Positions 43,801 to 53,060 of a stretch of DNA of 64,000 nucleotides are shown here, one piece after another. Both the position numbers and the translations under genes were made by a program. This DNA is from Labyrinthula sp. Ha (lineage: Eukaryota > Sar > Bigyra > Labyrinthulida > Labyrinthulaceae). Below the pieces are notes generated by a model. The model made no database searches, was not told the DNA's origin, and saw only the letters and a program-made list of their open reading frames with translations. The stretch spans positions 1 to 64,000 of the forward strand of contig JAALGZ010000076.1 in NCBI GenBank assembly GCA_015227615.1, in the 5' to 3' direction. The first letter of the stretch is position 1, and each line of letters starts with the position of its first letter.

Positions 43801-44777
43801 TTGATCAGGATGGCGATGAAGTGTTTCTTATTATATACGTCGATGATATTCTTTTTGCTTGTCAAAATCCGAAGAATGGTAATGCACTATTCAACAAATT
43901 TAAACAGATCTTCGAGATCAAACATACTGATAATTCCGAGAAGTTCATAGGTTTCGAGATTAAGAAAACATCGAGATGTTATTATCTACATATAAAAAAT
44001 TATATTGAAACAAAAGCGATCACATACGAAGTCGAGAATTCAAAATTCGTTGGGATCCCACATCAATCAGGGTTATATTATGAGCCCACAGAATCGAAGA
44101 TTGATCCAAAATACTTTCAGTCGATAATAGGAACACTACTATTTGCAGCGAGAACATGTCGTCCCGATATCGCATGGGCAGTCAATCGACTTTCGGTCTT
44201 CTCGAAAGCACCAGGAATAGAACATTTAAGACAAGCAAAACGAATACTTAAATATATTTTACACTCAAAACAACTGGCGCTATCATTTAAAAGAGACATT
44301 AACAAAACGAAAATAGAGGTTTATTGTGACGCTAGTTGGAAAAACGTGCCAGCTAATATGGCGTCTATTGACGGCCATATTATTCTCTTGAACGGAACTC
44401 CGATTATTTGGAAAACAAAGAAACAAGATCTCGTAGCTCAGTCGAGTACAGAGGTAGAAACCATAGGAGTTGCAAGAGGTGTGTCAATTTTGAAATGGCG
44501 CACAAATATTCTGAAGTTTTTGAGGATGAAAACACCTGAAGTTACAGTATTTTCAGACAACCAAGGTGCAATAAAGTTACTAGAAGGACAAACAATTAGC
44601 GGAAGAAGTCGTCATATCGACATAAAATATTTTGTTACACGCTTTGAACTGAAAAGAAATAGTTGGAAAATAAAATACACTGAAGCAGGAAAAAATTTAG
44701 CGGATATATTTACGAAACCGGTCAATAAAGTTATCTTCAAAAACATAGTTCAAAAGTTAATGGACACACTAAAGTAA
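40844..44777 (+). pseudogene. Copia-4 gag-pol region, broken
   Basis: Gag starts at ATG 40844 (MGDSTFKLNNPQQYKNW). Two zinc knuckles follow (CGRCWRTNHVTKKC and CILCKSDKHFAPAC, near 41455-41555); protease VDSGASSHVLP (near 41776); integrase with HKLFGHPSVN, CEVCSKTK, CDTV, MDQGTEFKN and EANGTAERANG; RT with QLDVSTAYLNA, YGLKESARCWY and YVDDILFA; RNase H with CDASWK and SSTEVETIG. Closely similar in layout to Copia-2 but a different family. Broken. Confidence 0.9.
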
Positions 44778-44946
44778 ATTAAGAAATAGAAAATACAAGT
44801 TACAAGTAAAGTTACAAGTTAACTCAAGAAAAAATACAAGAAAAGTTACAAGTAAAATCAAGAAAAGATACAAAAAAGTTACAAGTCAAGTCAATAAAAA
44901 ATACGTTTACACCATAGGAGCTATGAAGAGTGGGGAAGTATGAGCA

Positions 44947-45084
44947 TATTGTCTTGTATTTAGAATACTAGAAATAGGGAATAGGGGTTTCACCGAACTG
45001 TATTTTCTTAAGCTTTTAACAAAACCACTAAAATATAAAGACAAACTTAAAATACACCTCTTCAATATTAGCAACTAGTCAACA
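44947..45084 (+). repeat. 3' LTR of Copia-4 (138 bp)
   Basis: Pairs with the 5' LTR; followed by the target duplication CTTAT, after which Gypsy-2 resumes. The 180 bp before it contain several copies of ACAAGT(T/A)A-type phrases. Confidence 0.9.
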
Positions 45085-45622
45085 CTTATACCGTCTGTCA
45101 AAAGAGTTTCGTCGTGAGCTAGAAGAGATACATAGTCAGGTGGCTGACTAAGTATCGCTCATGAAGAAGAAAAGAAACTATTATTGAAACAAACGCCAGA
45201 AACGAGTCGATAAGGCATATATTCAGTATGTGCCTTGCGATTGGTGTTTATTAAGTTCGAAGAATACACCTAGAGAGAATAATAAGGTAAAGTTAACTTG
45301 GTCAGGACCAGATAGTGTTATTGAATTGCTCTCATCTAACGTGTGTAAAGTAAGGTTGTTAAATGGAGAAACCCAAATTGTGCATGTAAGTCGTTTAGAC
45401 TTCTAGGAACCGGATGACTTTGTGCCTGATGATTCACTCAGGAAACTTTTTAAAAAAAATTGGGAGAGTTGGAGGTTCAGAAATTCCTCGAAGCTAGATG
45501 TTTGAAGGATGAGTACCTTGTTAGAGTTCGATGGAGGGGATTTGAATCTATATATGATACATGGCAGCCGTTGCTTACCATGTATCGAGATGTTAAGGAA
45601 CTTGTGCTTAAGTTTTTATCGG
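45085..45622 (+). pseudogene. Gypsy-2 integrase C-terminus and chromodomain
   Basis: The first part has the GPY/F-like integrase end: LTWSGPDSVIELL and VRLLNGETQIVHVSRLDF (near 45295-45405). Then a chromodomain near 45472-45610: EVQKFLEARCLKDEYLVRVR, W-R-G-F, and YDTWQP with the aromatic-cage positions Y, W and W/F. Chromodomains of chromoviruses bind methylated histone tails and direct insertion to heterochromatin. Confidence 0.8.
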
Positions 45623-45735
45623 AATAACGAGTTCCCATTAGGAAGAAGCAACTTCGGAGACAGGCCCAGGAGTGGCTTGGTCGGAAGTTTTCTGTGGAAA
45701 TTAATGCATCATGAGTTGGGAGATTCCGACCGAGT

Positions 45736-46119
45736 TTGTTGCACTATCTGAAAGATGAGGAGGACACCAGTCTGTGGGAAACCCTCCCTGCTAGGAGATG
45801 TTTTGTGTCAGACTGGAAGAAAGAGGATCATGAGTTGCTTAGGAATTTGATTCTCAAATTTGGTATGGGAAGTTTTATTCAATTCGCGAAGTATATGCCT
45901 TACAAACCTAAAGCAATGGTTTACTCGTATTTGCAGAGGAAACTTCAGAGAAGGAACTTGGCGCCGTTGAGGGGTCAATTCATTGATATTAATTCTGGAA
46001 AAGAAACCCGTGAGAGGTTTTCTTTGAAGGAATTAGTGTTTAATAGGAGAGTGGAGTCGTTGAGTTCGGCGAAGACATTTCGGAAGGAGACTTGTCCGCA
46101 AGGAGTAAGTCAAATGTAA
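45736..46119 (+). pseudogene. SANT/Myb-like segment in Gypsy-2
   Basis: Near 45805-45940 the translation shows DWKKEDHELLRNLILKFGMG, then SFIQFAKYMPYKPKAMVYSY. This has the spacing of a SANT/Myb repeat: Trp and acidic residues in helix 1, FGxGxF turn, IA-like helix 2, K-(P/T)-x-x-x-V helix 3. Such domains bind DNA or histone tails. It lies between the chromodomain and the methyltransferase-like segment. I know of no standard gypsy domain at this place. A basic, Ser-rich tail follows. Confidence 0.6.
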
Positions 46120-46158
46120 AGGAACGATTTCGAACGAAGGAAAAAGGAAGTTGAAACT

Positions 46159-47100
46159 ATGGTCAAAAGCTGTGAAGATAGTATTATTAAACTTTATCAA
46201 AATCCGGTGTCGAGAGCTGGGATGAAATGTATGTATCTCTTTTACTCACTAGAACTAAGTAGTAATAGTTACCTACACGAAGTCTTGGACAAAGAATACC
46301 CTAAAGAGTTGATTTCAGAAATTGAAGGTATACTTGTTACTCCAGTGGAGTGCGAGTTATCTGGGGAAGTCTTGCCACAGAATTTGTGCGTGTACAAACT
46401 TTTGCGCTTAGACGTCTTTGTGGCAATTTATGTTTAGTTGGTTTTGAAGGAAGTCCTTTTTGGACAAGAAATTGCGTCCCACCTCGGGATACGCTCTGGT
46501 TTACTAAAACTTACAAAGTCGGCAATTTTGATGGAGTGGCCTGGGGATAAGGTGGATTTGTTACTGATGGATCATCCCTGGGCAATTGGACAGGAAAACC
46601 CAATCAGAGGATTGAGGGTTCCGCACGCGCAGAAACCCGACTCGCAAGTTTTAAGCTTGAATTTTGAAACTTTGAAGGCTTCCTTCATTGCCGTTTGGGT
46701 AATAGATCGAACTTGGGAATTGACTTTGAATGAAATGTTTGATAGGGGATATTTACTCGTTCATATCATTGAATGGATAAAGTTGGCGCCGAGTGGTAGA
46801 ATTAGAACATTATTGGAATATTATTACCAACACTCAGCTGAAGCTTTGTTAATTTTTGTCCGAAAGGATGAACGCTTGGTAACAAGTGTTGTTGAGAAAA
46901 TCGAATTATTACGAGAGGAAAAGGTGATCTTTGCAGATCGTTTGGTTGAAGGAGTTAAGCCTCGGAAAGCTTATGAATTGTTTTAAAAGATATTTTCGAA
47001 ACGGTACCTCAAGGTTGAATTGTTCGCAAGGTGTGCAAATCTGAAATCCGGATGGATTCAGATTGAACTAGAAGTCGACCCTCGAGTCTCTGATTTAGTT
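46159..47100 (+). pseudogene. MT-A70-type adenine N6-methyltransferase-like segment in Gypsy-2
   Basis: Near 46545-46590 the translation has DKVDLLLMDHPWAIG, a D-x-P-W motif of the DPPW type that binds the target base in N6-adenine methyltransferases. It is followed by FIAVWVIDRTWELTLNEMFD and GYLLVHIIEWIKL (the FLWV..LE....GY....I.WVK pattern), YYYQHSAEALLIFVRK (H-x-x-E-x-L-L-x-x-x-K), VKPRKAYELF (KP.E.YE.I) and a final ELFAR...GW segment. This series is the MT-A70 (IME4/METTL) signature in the right order. Such enzymes methylate adenine in RNA or DNA using SAM. The part from 46159 to about 46500 is unassigned. The region is decayed with the rest of the element. Confidence 0.75.
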
Positions 47101-47175
47101 TTTGGGTGCTGCAGACCTAAGAAATCATTGGCTGAAAAGACTAGTGAACAACCTTTTAGAAGAAGAGGAGGGGGA

Positions 47176-47558
47176 TGTGTGAAACTTATTCTTCGTTCAT
47201 ATTTTGTGCTATTAAATAGAGTTAGTATAGTATTTGAGATTGTAATATTGAGTTACCCATATTTTCCGAGGGTAAAAGTAGGTAGTTTAGATAGTGGCTG
47301 TTTGAGCCATAAAAGAAGATTTAACGTCGAATCTAAAGGTAAAATAAAAGATTGTTGTATTCGTTTCTCCGAATATTAGGATAACAATCACTTTGTAGTG
47401 CTTTAAACCTTTCGAAAATTGATTCTTTGTTTTGAACTAGATAACTTAACTTCTTCTAAGCTCGTTTGAGAGCACTTGTTTGTATCTTTCACTCTGAATT
47501 TGTAACCCTTTCGCGAGTCACTTTCTCGGGCAATCTTGTGTTGAAGTTATTAGTTACC
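47176..47558 (+). repeat. 3' LTR of Gypsy-2 (about 383 bp)
   Basis: Preceded by a polypurine tract (AGAAGAAGAGGAGGGGGA). Starts TGTGTGAAAC. The inner two-thirds match the Gypsy-1 LTR (GATTGTTGTATT, CCCTTTCG.GAGTCACTTT, GGGCAAT). It ends at about 47558, immediately against the 3' end of the Rpn-like gene. Confidence 0.75.
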
Positions 47559-48305
47559 CGTCTTCTGATAAAATACTAAATTTTTTTGCAGTATAGTGCA
47601 ATGCAACTTTTATAAATTCTATGCTGTTTTGGGCAAAATTATCGAATTTTTGGTTTGCTGTTTCCCAAAATGGCAAGAGATCATGTTTTCCAATATATTT
47701 CATAAGATATTCCATTAAAGCTAAATCTGTCTTTCCCTTATCCAAAACAGTTTTGTCGTTTTCTTTTTGCAAGGAAATTAGATTAAATCTATCAGAACTA
47801 TGATATGTCGAAGTTAGTTTTTCAATGGAACAGTCTGTAGCTGTAGAGTGGCATTCATTATGACTATCCCAGTCTTGCGTCCCGTTATAGTAGACCATTT
47901 GAAATATAATGGGGTACGAGTTTTCTTGAATTGACTGTTGTTGGTGACTTTCTATAATTGAAATTTCATATTTCCTCATTCTTAGTAGCATTTTATTATG
48001 TTTACTGCTTTGATGCTCTATGTGCAAAATAAGAAATGGTCTTGTTTTAGACTGCAGCAAAATGTCGGCTCTAGTATCTCCTACCAGTTCAGCTGGAACA
48101 TTTTCTGTTGTAATAATATAAAGATTGTCGGACGAAAGATTTTCTGTATTCATATAATTTTTAACTTCCCTAGGAAGATGTTTGTCCAAAATTCTCTCCT
48201 TCTGTGTTTATTTTCTAAAGAGTATTTAAAGAGTTGATCATGTTTTGCATTGTTATAAGTAGCATCAAATCTACTGTAATTTTCTTCTTTCCTCGATTTT
48301 CACGT
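47559..48305 (-). pseudogene. Bacterial-type Rpn family nuclease (recombination-promoting nuclease / putative transposase)
   Basis: Minus strand. The N-terminus near 48305 begins MPKT, hits an in-frame TGA, then reads AKHDQLFKYSLENK; after a frameshift near 48190 the main frame continues with DKHLPREVKNYMNTENLSSD. The core has GDTRADILLQSKTRPFLIL and HIEHQSSKHNKMLLRMRKYE, the PD-(D/E)XK-like D ... E-H-Q-S pattern of Rpn proteins, then PIIFQMVYYNGTQDW. Rpn enzymes cut DNA and promote recombination in bacteria; Rickettsiales carry many. It is cut at its C-terminus (ILSEDG) by the Gypsy-2 LTR. No eukaryotic features. Confidence 0.8.
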
Positions 48306-48410
48306 TTTTGGCATATGTTAATATTTTGGTTAAGATACTACATTACTGCATATTTTGTAGAACCTACACTAAGCTGTTAAGTGTCAATTATAAATGAACT
48401 AAACTAATAT

Positions 48411-49507
48411 TGGCTTTGTTGCATCAATAGCATTTTTGCTATATTGCCCCTTACCCCAAAATATTGGTTTAAGCGATACGCATAGATTTACGTTTGCAAA
48501 TTTCAAACATTTTGTTCAACAATTGAGACTTGATGGTCATTTCATTTTTCATATTATCTTTATTCCTTGATAGAAATTTACGACCAAAAGAATTCTTAAA
48601 TCTGAAGAAAGTGATTTCTACAGATTCTGTTGTACCATATTCATTCTTATTCCTCCATGCGTGATGATCTTTGTTTTGTTGATATGTAGCACTATGCTGA
48701 CGTTCGGTTTTTGCCTTTTGAGCGGTCAGATTAATTGCTGGATGAATTGTTGGCTTAATGCCCTTTTTGCGTAACATCTTGTATATATTTCCCCACCATA
48801 CCCTGGATCATCAAGTAGTTCTTTGGTTTTGACATTTTTGGTCAGATCTTTAACCTGTGATCTATCATCTTTCTTATGATCAGTAGTGGAATTGACAACA
48901 ATCTTATCATTGTCACCAACGGCTATATGCAACTTTTTCCATATTTTACGTATATAATGAAGACCATGTTTATTTTCTAACCACTCATTACCTGTTTAGG
49001 TTTGAATCCAAGTGGTATCAATAGATATGTGGTTAAATTCCTTATCTGAATCACCAAGTAAAGATCTAAGATCTAAACTCTTACCACGTCTACTTAAAGT
49101 GGTGTAATCTGGATAAGTAATTTGTAAACCTGATATCTCAAAAATCCAATTAATGAATCCTTGGCGTTACCTTAGCTTGAGTTTAAACAAATATCTAATT
49201 TGCAAACAAACAAGAATAGCTTGATCACAATATTTTCTTTGACCTCCACGTTTTTTACCGTTGTTATTTTGTTCATGCCAATTCTCTCCTAAATTTTTTG
49301 AGACTACAAAATCTACACAACCTTTCTTACGCAAAATATTATTTTATTCAGGCCAATTGATGATTTTAAATTTAGAGTGTTTTCTGGAATTACTAAATGG
49401 TTTTTTCTTTGGAGTGTGTATGTGTTATCTGAGCCAAATGGATATGCCAGCAGCATACGAACTTACATGATTTTTTGCATAGCTCAAATATTCATGCAAC
49501 AAAGCCA
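48411..49507 (-). mobile_element. Bacterial-type IS5 family insertion sequence, about 1.1 kb
   Basis: Terminal inverted repeats TGGCTTTGTTGCAT at the left (48411) and, inverted, the same at the right (to 49507) enclose a single minus-strand transposase. Length and ends fit the IS5 family. No short target duplication is evident. It lies 105 bp from the Rpn-like gene; the pair resembles Rickettsiales mobile DNA, an inference from remembered sequence features and not a search result. Confidence 0.85.
48469..49423 (-). pseudogene. IS5 family DDE transposase, broken
   Basis: Minus strand. Conserved features in order: KIINWPE and NNILRKKGCVDF; GKKRGGQRKYCDQAILVCLQ; IRYLFKLKLR and QGFINWIFEISGL; YPDYTTLSRRGKSL; FNHISIDTTWIQT (first Asp); TGNEWLENKHG; KLHIAVGDNDKIVVN; KTKELLDDPGYGGE (second Asp region); HAWRNKNEYGTTESVEITFF and RFKNSFGRK (Glu, Arg, Lys signature). 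The protein cuts and pastes the IS. Disruptions: in-frame TAA near 49350, 49170 and 48998, and a frameshift near 48790. The stops replace Tyr or other residues, so they are not a changed genetic code. Confidence 0.85.
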
Positions 49508-49540
49508 CAAATTATTATACTAAAGTCTGTATATTGCTTG

Positions 49541-49848
49541 GGAGCACTATTTGGGACAAAAAGAACTGTAAAAGGTTCTAATCAGTTATTTGTCGTCATT
49601 TCCTCATTGATTTCTTGTTCATCTTGAGAATAAATATATATTGTTTTCTAGTGTGAACAGGTTGCGTTGAACGCCTCAGCCCGCTCTGTATATGCGACAG
49701 TATTGAATTTTTCGTTTTATCACAGGATGGCATTACCCTCGTAAACCAAACAGATGCATCACTGTGTTGGAAGAAACGTGGAAACCTAAGGCGCATTTCC
49801 AGTAAGTTCCGATAATTTTCGTTAAATTCCGGTAATGAATGTTACGCA
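49541..49848 (+). repeat. Dispersed repeat R1, copy 2
   Basis: Partner of 19556-19858, same orientation. Begins about 34 bp right of the IS5 end. It holds the second copy of the 66-codon minus-strand frame (49596-49796) with the same ends. The right end has AGTTCCGATAATTTTCGTTA. Confidence 0.6.
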
Positions 49849-50283
49849 CACAACCGGAACCGGGTTTTTATACGCTGGCGTATAAGATATCTTTTTCCGT
49901 TAGGGATTGTAGGGGGGTTTTAAGGCGATAGGAAAATGGCGTACCGGCAGTAATTTTTAGTGGAATTCAATAAAACTTAACGGAAGATTAATAGCAGAAC
50001 TTCAATTCCCAATTCTCTGAGCCCAAAATTGGCGAAAACAATAAGCAAGAAATTACAAGTATAAAAACAGATATCCCTATCCTTCCCAAAGAGTAATTAG
50101 ATCTCCAACAAACAAGCCAAAGCGAAACAAGCGACAGTTGGATCAATTACAAAGGTTCTACACCAGAAGAGATGTTTGAAGTTGCGAAGAACGTAAGTGC
50201 TAACCGATTTAGACTTAGGAAATAGTCCTCCCACAGCTTTTCTGAAGATGAAACTAAAAGAATCTTTAGATTTAGTAAAAAAA

Positions 50284-50453
50284 TGATGCGTAGATGTAAA
50301 ATAAAATGTACGTCCTCTAAAAATTGTACTTTTGAGTTAAACGTTAAGTTTGATCTCAAATTAGGAAAATACATTTTCCAAGTAAAATGCTTAGAACACA
50401 CAGGACATGAAGTACAAGTAAAAAAAATGAAAGAAAATTTCAATCAGATTTAA
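50284..50453 (+). pseudogene. MULE-3 N-terminal zinc-finger segment
   Basis: MMRRCKIKCTSSKNCTFELN followed by a strand and CLEHTGHEV: the Cys/His finger of FAR1/FLYWCH type seen at the start of MULE transposases and also in MULE-2. It would bind the terminal repeats. A frameshift near 50435 separates it from the catalytic segment; upstream the same frame is open to about 50240. Confidence 0.65.
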
Positions 50454-50470
50454 AACCAGAAGAAGTAAGA

Positions 50471-51262
50471 ATGTTAAAGTACCTTGGAGTTGCTGACACT
50501 CCCTTAAGTTCAGTGGAAGTGGCACTTCATCGGGAATTTCCAGGGATTTACTTTGAAAAAACTTTAATTTTGCGTCAATTAAAGAAGGCTAGAGAAGAAG
50601 GAAGAGATTCAGAAGATACTAATATTCAAATTTTAATTAAAACAGGTAAAAGATGTCTAAGTAATGGAGGAAACTTTGAACTTTACTACTCAAATGACAC
50701 AGAAGGTAGACCTAGGCTAAAAGGTTTAACATTTCAAGAACAACTACAAGTAAAATTAAAAAATATTTATTCGGGGTCAATACAAATTGACACCACCCAT
50801 GGTTTGTCACGCTATATTTTTGTAGCAATGTTTCCCGTGGGAGTTGATTGCTTCATGAAAACTGTTAATTTCGGTTGTACATTAATGCAAACCGAAAACC
50901 ATGAGCAAGTCATCAGAGGATTGAAAGATCTTGGTCTTGAACACACAGAAGTTATGATGAGCGATGGTTCCTTGGCCTTAGCAAAAGCAGCAAAACTTCT
51001 TGGAGCTGAACATGTGAGATGTGTTAAACATTTTGCTGCATCTTTTTCTTCTGGAGCAAAGGGATTAAGAGGTCCGTATGTAAGTGACTTCCTTGATCGT
51101 GTCAACCAGGCTGTGAGGGAGGATTTTCATACAAATGAAAAACTGGATGCCCATCTTCAGAAGCTAAACTTTGATTTTCAAGAACCCGAACAGCAACAAT
51201 TCCTAAAAAATATTAAAGTACAGAAAGAAACCATGCGTTGGACCTATGTAAAAGAAAAGTAA
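50471..51262 (+). pseudogene. MULE-3 transposase, catalytic segment
   Basis: Begins LKYLGVADTPLSSVEVALHR. Motifs: GSIQIDTTHGLSRYIFVAMF (first Asp), VNFGCTLMQTENHEQVIRGL, EVMMSDGSLALAKAAK (second Asp) and VRCVKHFAASF. After a frameshift near 51255 the Glu motif QRVEGFHAKFKG follows near 51288-51325. Compared with MULE-2 it is the best-kept copy of the core. Confidence 0.85.
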
Positions 51263-51409
51263 CATTTGGTCATCTTTCTACTCAACGTGTTGAAGGGTTT
51301 CATGCTAAATTTAAAGGTAGTGGTCAACTTTCATCTAAACAAAAAGTTGGACAATTGATTAACTAATCAGTTTCCATAAAAAACGAGTTGTTGATTATAC
51401 AATTCTACT

Positions 51410-52129
51410 TTGAAAAAGTTGAAAAAACTAATTTCCAAAGGAGAAGATATTTCTGAGGAAGTTGATAAGATGTTGACCAGAGAAATTAAGAAAGTGACTG
51501 GATGCTTCATTGTTGCTGATAATGGAGACAGGACCTATATTGTCTCAGAAACAGAGAATGATGTTTCTAGATTATATAATGTTGAAGTGAGAGATATCAA
51601 TGGCTGGGTTCATCCTGAATGCACTTCCTCTACATGGACTAAATTGAAACAACCTTGTCGTCACTATGCTAGAATCTGTGTCAGATTAAAAAGAAATTAT
51701 ATTGACAAAGTAAATCTATTGCCTAGATGGCGTTTTCAAGAATATCCTCTTCATGAAGTTGCACTAAAGGAACTTGGACGATCAACAACCTCTGAAGAAG
51801 GAGTTTTAAATTTCAATGTGAAAGTTCCTGGCTTTAAAGATTTGAAAGTTCCAAAGAAACCTGGTGTAAGATTTTCCATGCTCAAGACAGCATGCAGGGA
51901 CTTATGTGAAGAATTTCAACATATTACAGATGAGGGTTGGCGAAAAGCATATGCAACTGTCATAAAAATGACAGAAGTATTGAAACAAAATGCATATGGT
52001 GACTTTTCCGATGTGGATATATCACTCTCTCAACATTCGGGATCAACAATCTTATCACCGAGAAAGAGGAAGATGCGAAGAAAAAACAGTATAGTTACAA
52101 GTCAAAGTCGCTTGAACTTTAACACTTGA
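51410..52129 (+). pseudogene. MULE-3 transposase, SWIM finger and C-terminus
   Basis: Joined to the core by another frameshift near 51370-51410. Contains the SWIM-type finger (CTSSTWTKLKQPCRHYARIC, near 51618-51680), which binds DNA or protein, the segment WRFQEYPLHEVALKELG, and a C-terminal part matching MULE-2 (EGWRKAYATVIKMTEVL). It ends in a basic stretch (PRKRKMRRKN), a likely nuclear signal. Confidence 0.85.
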
Positions 52130-52149
52130 GTAGGTTTTCCTATATAGTA

Positions 52150-52420
52150 CTCACCTACAACTTTTTCTTCTAGCAACTCCGTTTTCTCGTGCGAAGTTTC
52201 CTACATAGTACTCACTTCACAACAACCTCGATCAACATCTTCATTGTAATTAAGTAGAAACCCTTCAAACACGTCTTCGTAAAACCAAATAGAGTATATT
52301 GAATTGAAAACCATGTACCTCATGATCAACCACGGAATTATTTTATACATCGTGGGATAGTAAATGTGTGTAAGAACTGCTAGATGATCAACCACGGAAT
52401 TATTTTATGCATCGTGGCTT
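52150..52420 (+). repeat. Two short direct repeat pairs in the MULE-3 3' region
   Basis: TAGTACTCACCTACAAC near 52146 is echoed by TAGTACTCACTTCACAAC near 52206. ATGATCAACCACGGAATTAT recurs near 52321 and 52383, about 61 bp apart; each of the latter contains a CCACG...CGTGG stem. Non-coding. Confidence 0.55.
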
Positions 52421-52640
52421 AGCTTCTATATATATCTTAAAGGCCGTTCAATAGATCAGTTTTGAAACTTTTCATCCAACGGCCCTATAAAATAAGAAAA
52501 TTCTGATCCCTGTGCCAACCCTCAATACATCTTTCTTCTTGAAACCTGAAAGAATTTAGAAGAAAAAACCTCTACATAAACCCCAAGCAAGGGTTCTGGA
52601 TCTGGTTAGTTCATAGTTGATTCCTGAACCATAGACATAT

Positions 52641-53060
52641 CTGGTTCATATATATATAAAGAATGTATTGTTTTCTTGTTCACTTCTTTGATCCTTGGTC
52701 TTGTTCAGCTGTAACTTTTGTATTTTTAAATCTGGTTCTTAAAACTTCTAATTCTTCGAAAAAGGTTTCAATCTCCATATCTCTGTTTCCAACTTGGACT
52801 ATATATATATGGTTCATATAAATAAAGAATTTATTGTTTTCTTCTTCACGTAGTCAATCCTTCGGGTTCTTCTGCTTTAACTGTTTTCTCTGTAAATCCA
52901 TATGTCGAAAGTTCTAAATCTTCAAAATTGGTTTGAATTTCCATTTCAATGTCTTCAGCTTGATCTATGTGTGTAACTGGTTCATTTAAATAAAGTTTTT
53001 TTGTTTTCTTCTTCACCTGATCAATCCTTGAGCTTCATTGGATATTTATTATCCATTTGC
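52641..53060 (+). repeat. Tandem repeat, 168 bp unit, about 2.5 copies
   Basis: Units start (C)TGGTTCAT at 52641, 52809 and 52977, exactly 168 bp apart, each followed by ATAAAGAA or AAATAAAG, TTGTTTTCTTSTTCAC and TSAATCCTT. By eye 70-75% identical. Inside MULE-3 and non-coding. Confidence 0.7.

Larger units (their letters stand above)
40654..45084 (+). mobile_element. Copia-4: Ty1/copia-like retrotransposon inside Gypsy-2, young but broken
   Basis: LTRs of 138 bp at both ends differ at one base; the target duplication CTTAT flanks it (40649-40653 and 45085-45089). The LTR starts TATTGTCTTG and ends GTCAACA. Primer-binding-like GGTTAACAACC starts at 40792. It carries gag, protease, integrase, RT and RNase H in copia order with about two or three breaks. 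LTR similarity says it inserted recently, yet it is already non-functional as written. Confidence 0.92.
37223..47558 (+). mobile_element. Gypsy-2: chromodomain Ty3/gypsy retrotransposon with accessory SANT and MT-A70 segments
   Basis: Plus strand. It starts within pol directly after Copia-3 (gag and 5' LTR not present here) and is interrupted by Copia-4 at 40654-45084, with target duplication CTTAT. Order: RT, RNase H, integrase, [Copia-4], integrase C-terminus, chromodomain, SANT/Myb-like segment, MT-A70-like segment, polypurine tract, 3' LTR. It is a close relative of Gypsy-1. Broken at several points. The accessory region between chromodomain and LTR is about 1.5 kb and is not part of a standard chromovirus. 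Confidence 0.85.

Noticed and set aside
13159-49360. In-frame stops as a sign of a reassigned genetic code
   Set aside because: TAA, TAG and TGA all occur as interruptions, several at positions expected to be Tyr (IS5 transposase), and whole frames in the same window (Copia-2 and Gypsy-1 gag) use ordinary stops.
47559-49507. Simple bacterial contamination or chimeric assembly
   Set aside because: The Gypsy-2 LTR ends within the Rpn reading frame, the eukaryotic R1 repeat flanks the IS, and both genes are decayed. Cannot be excluded without reads.
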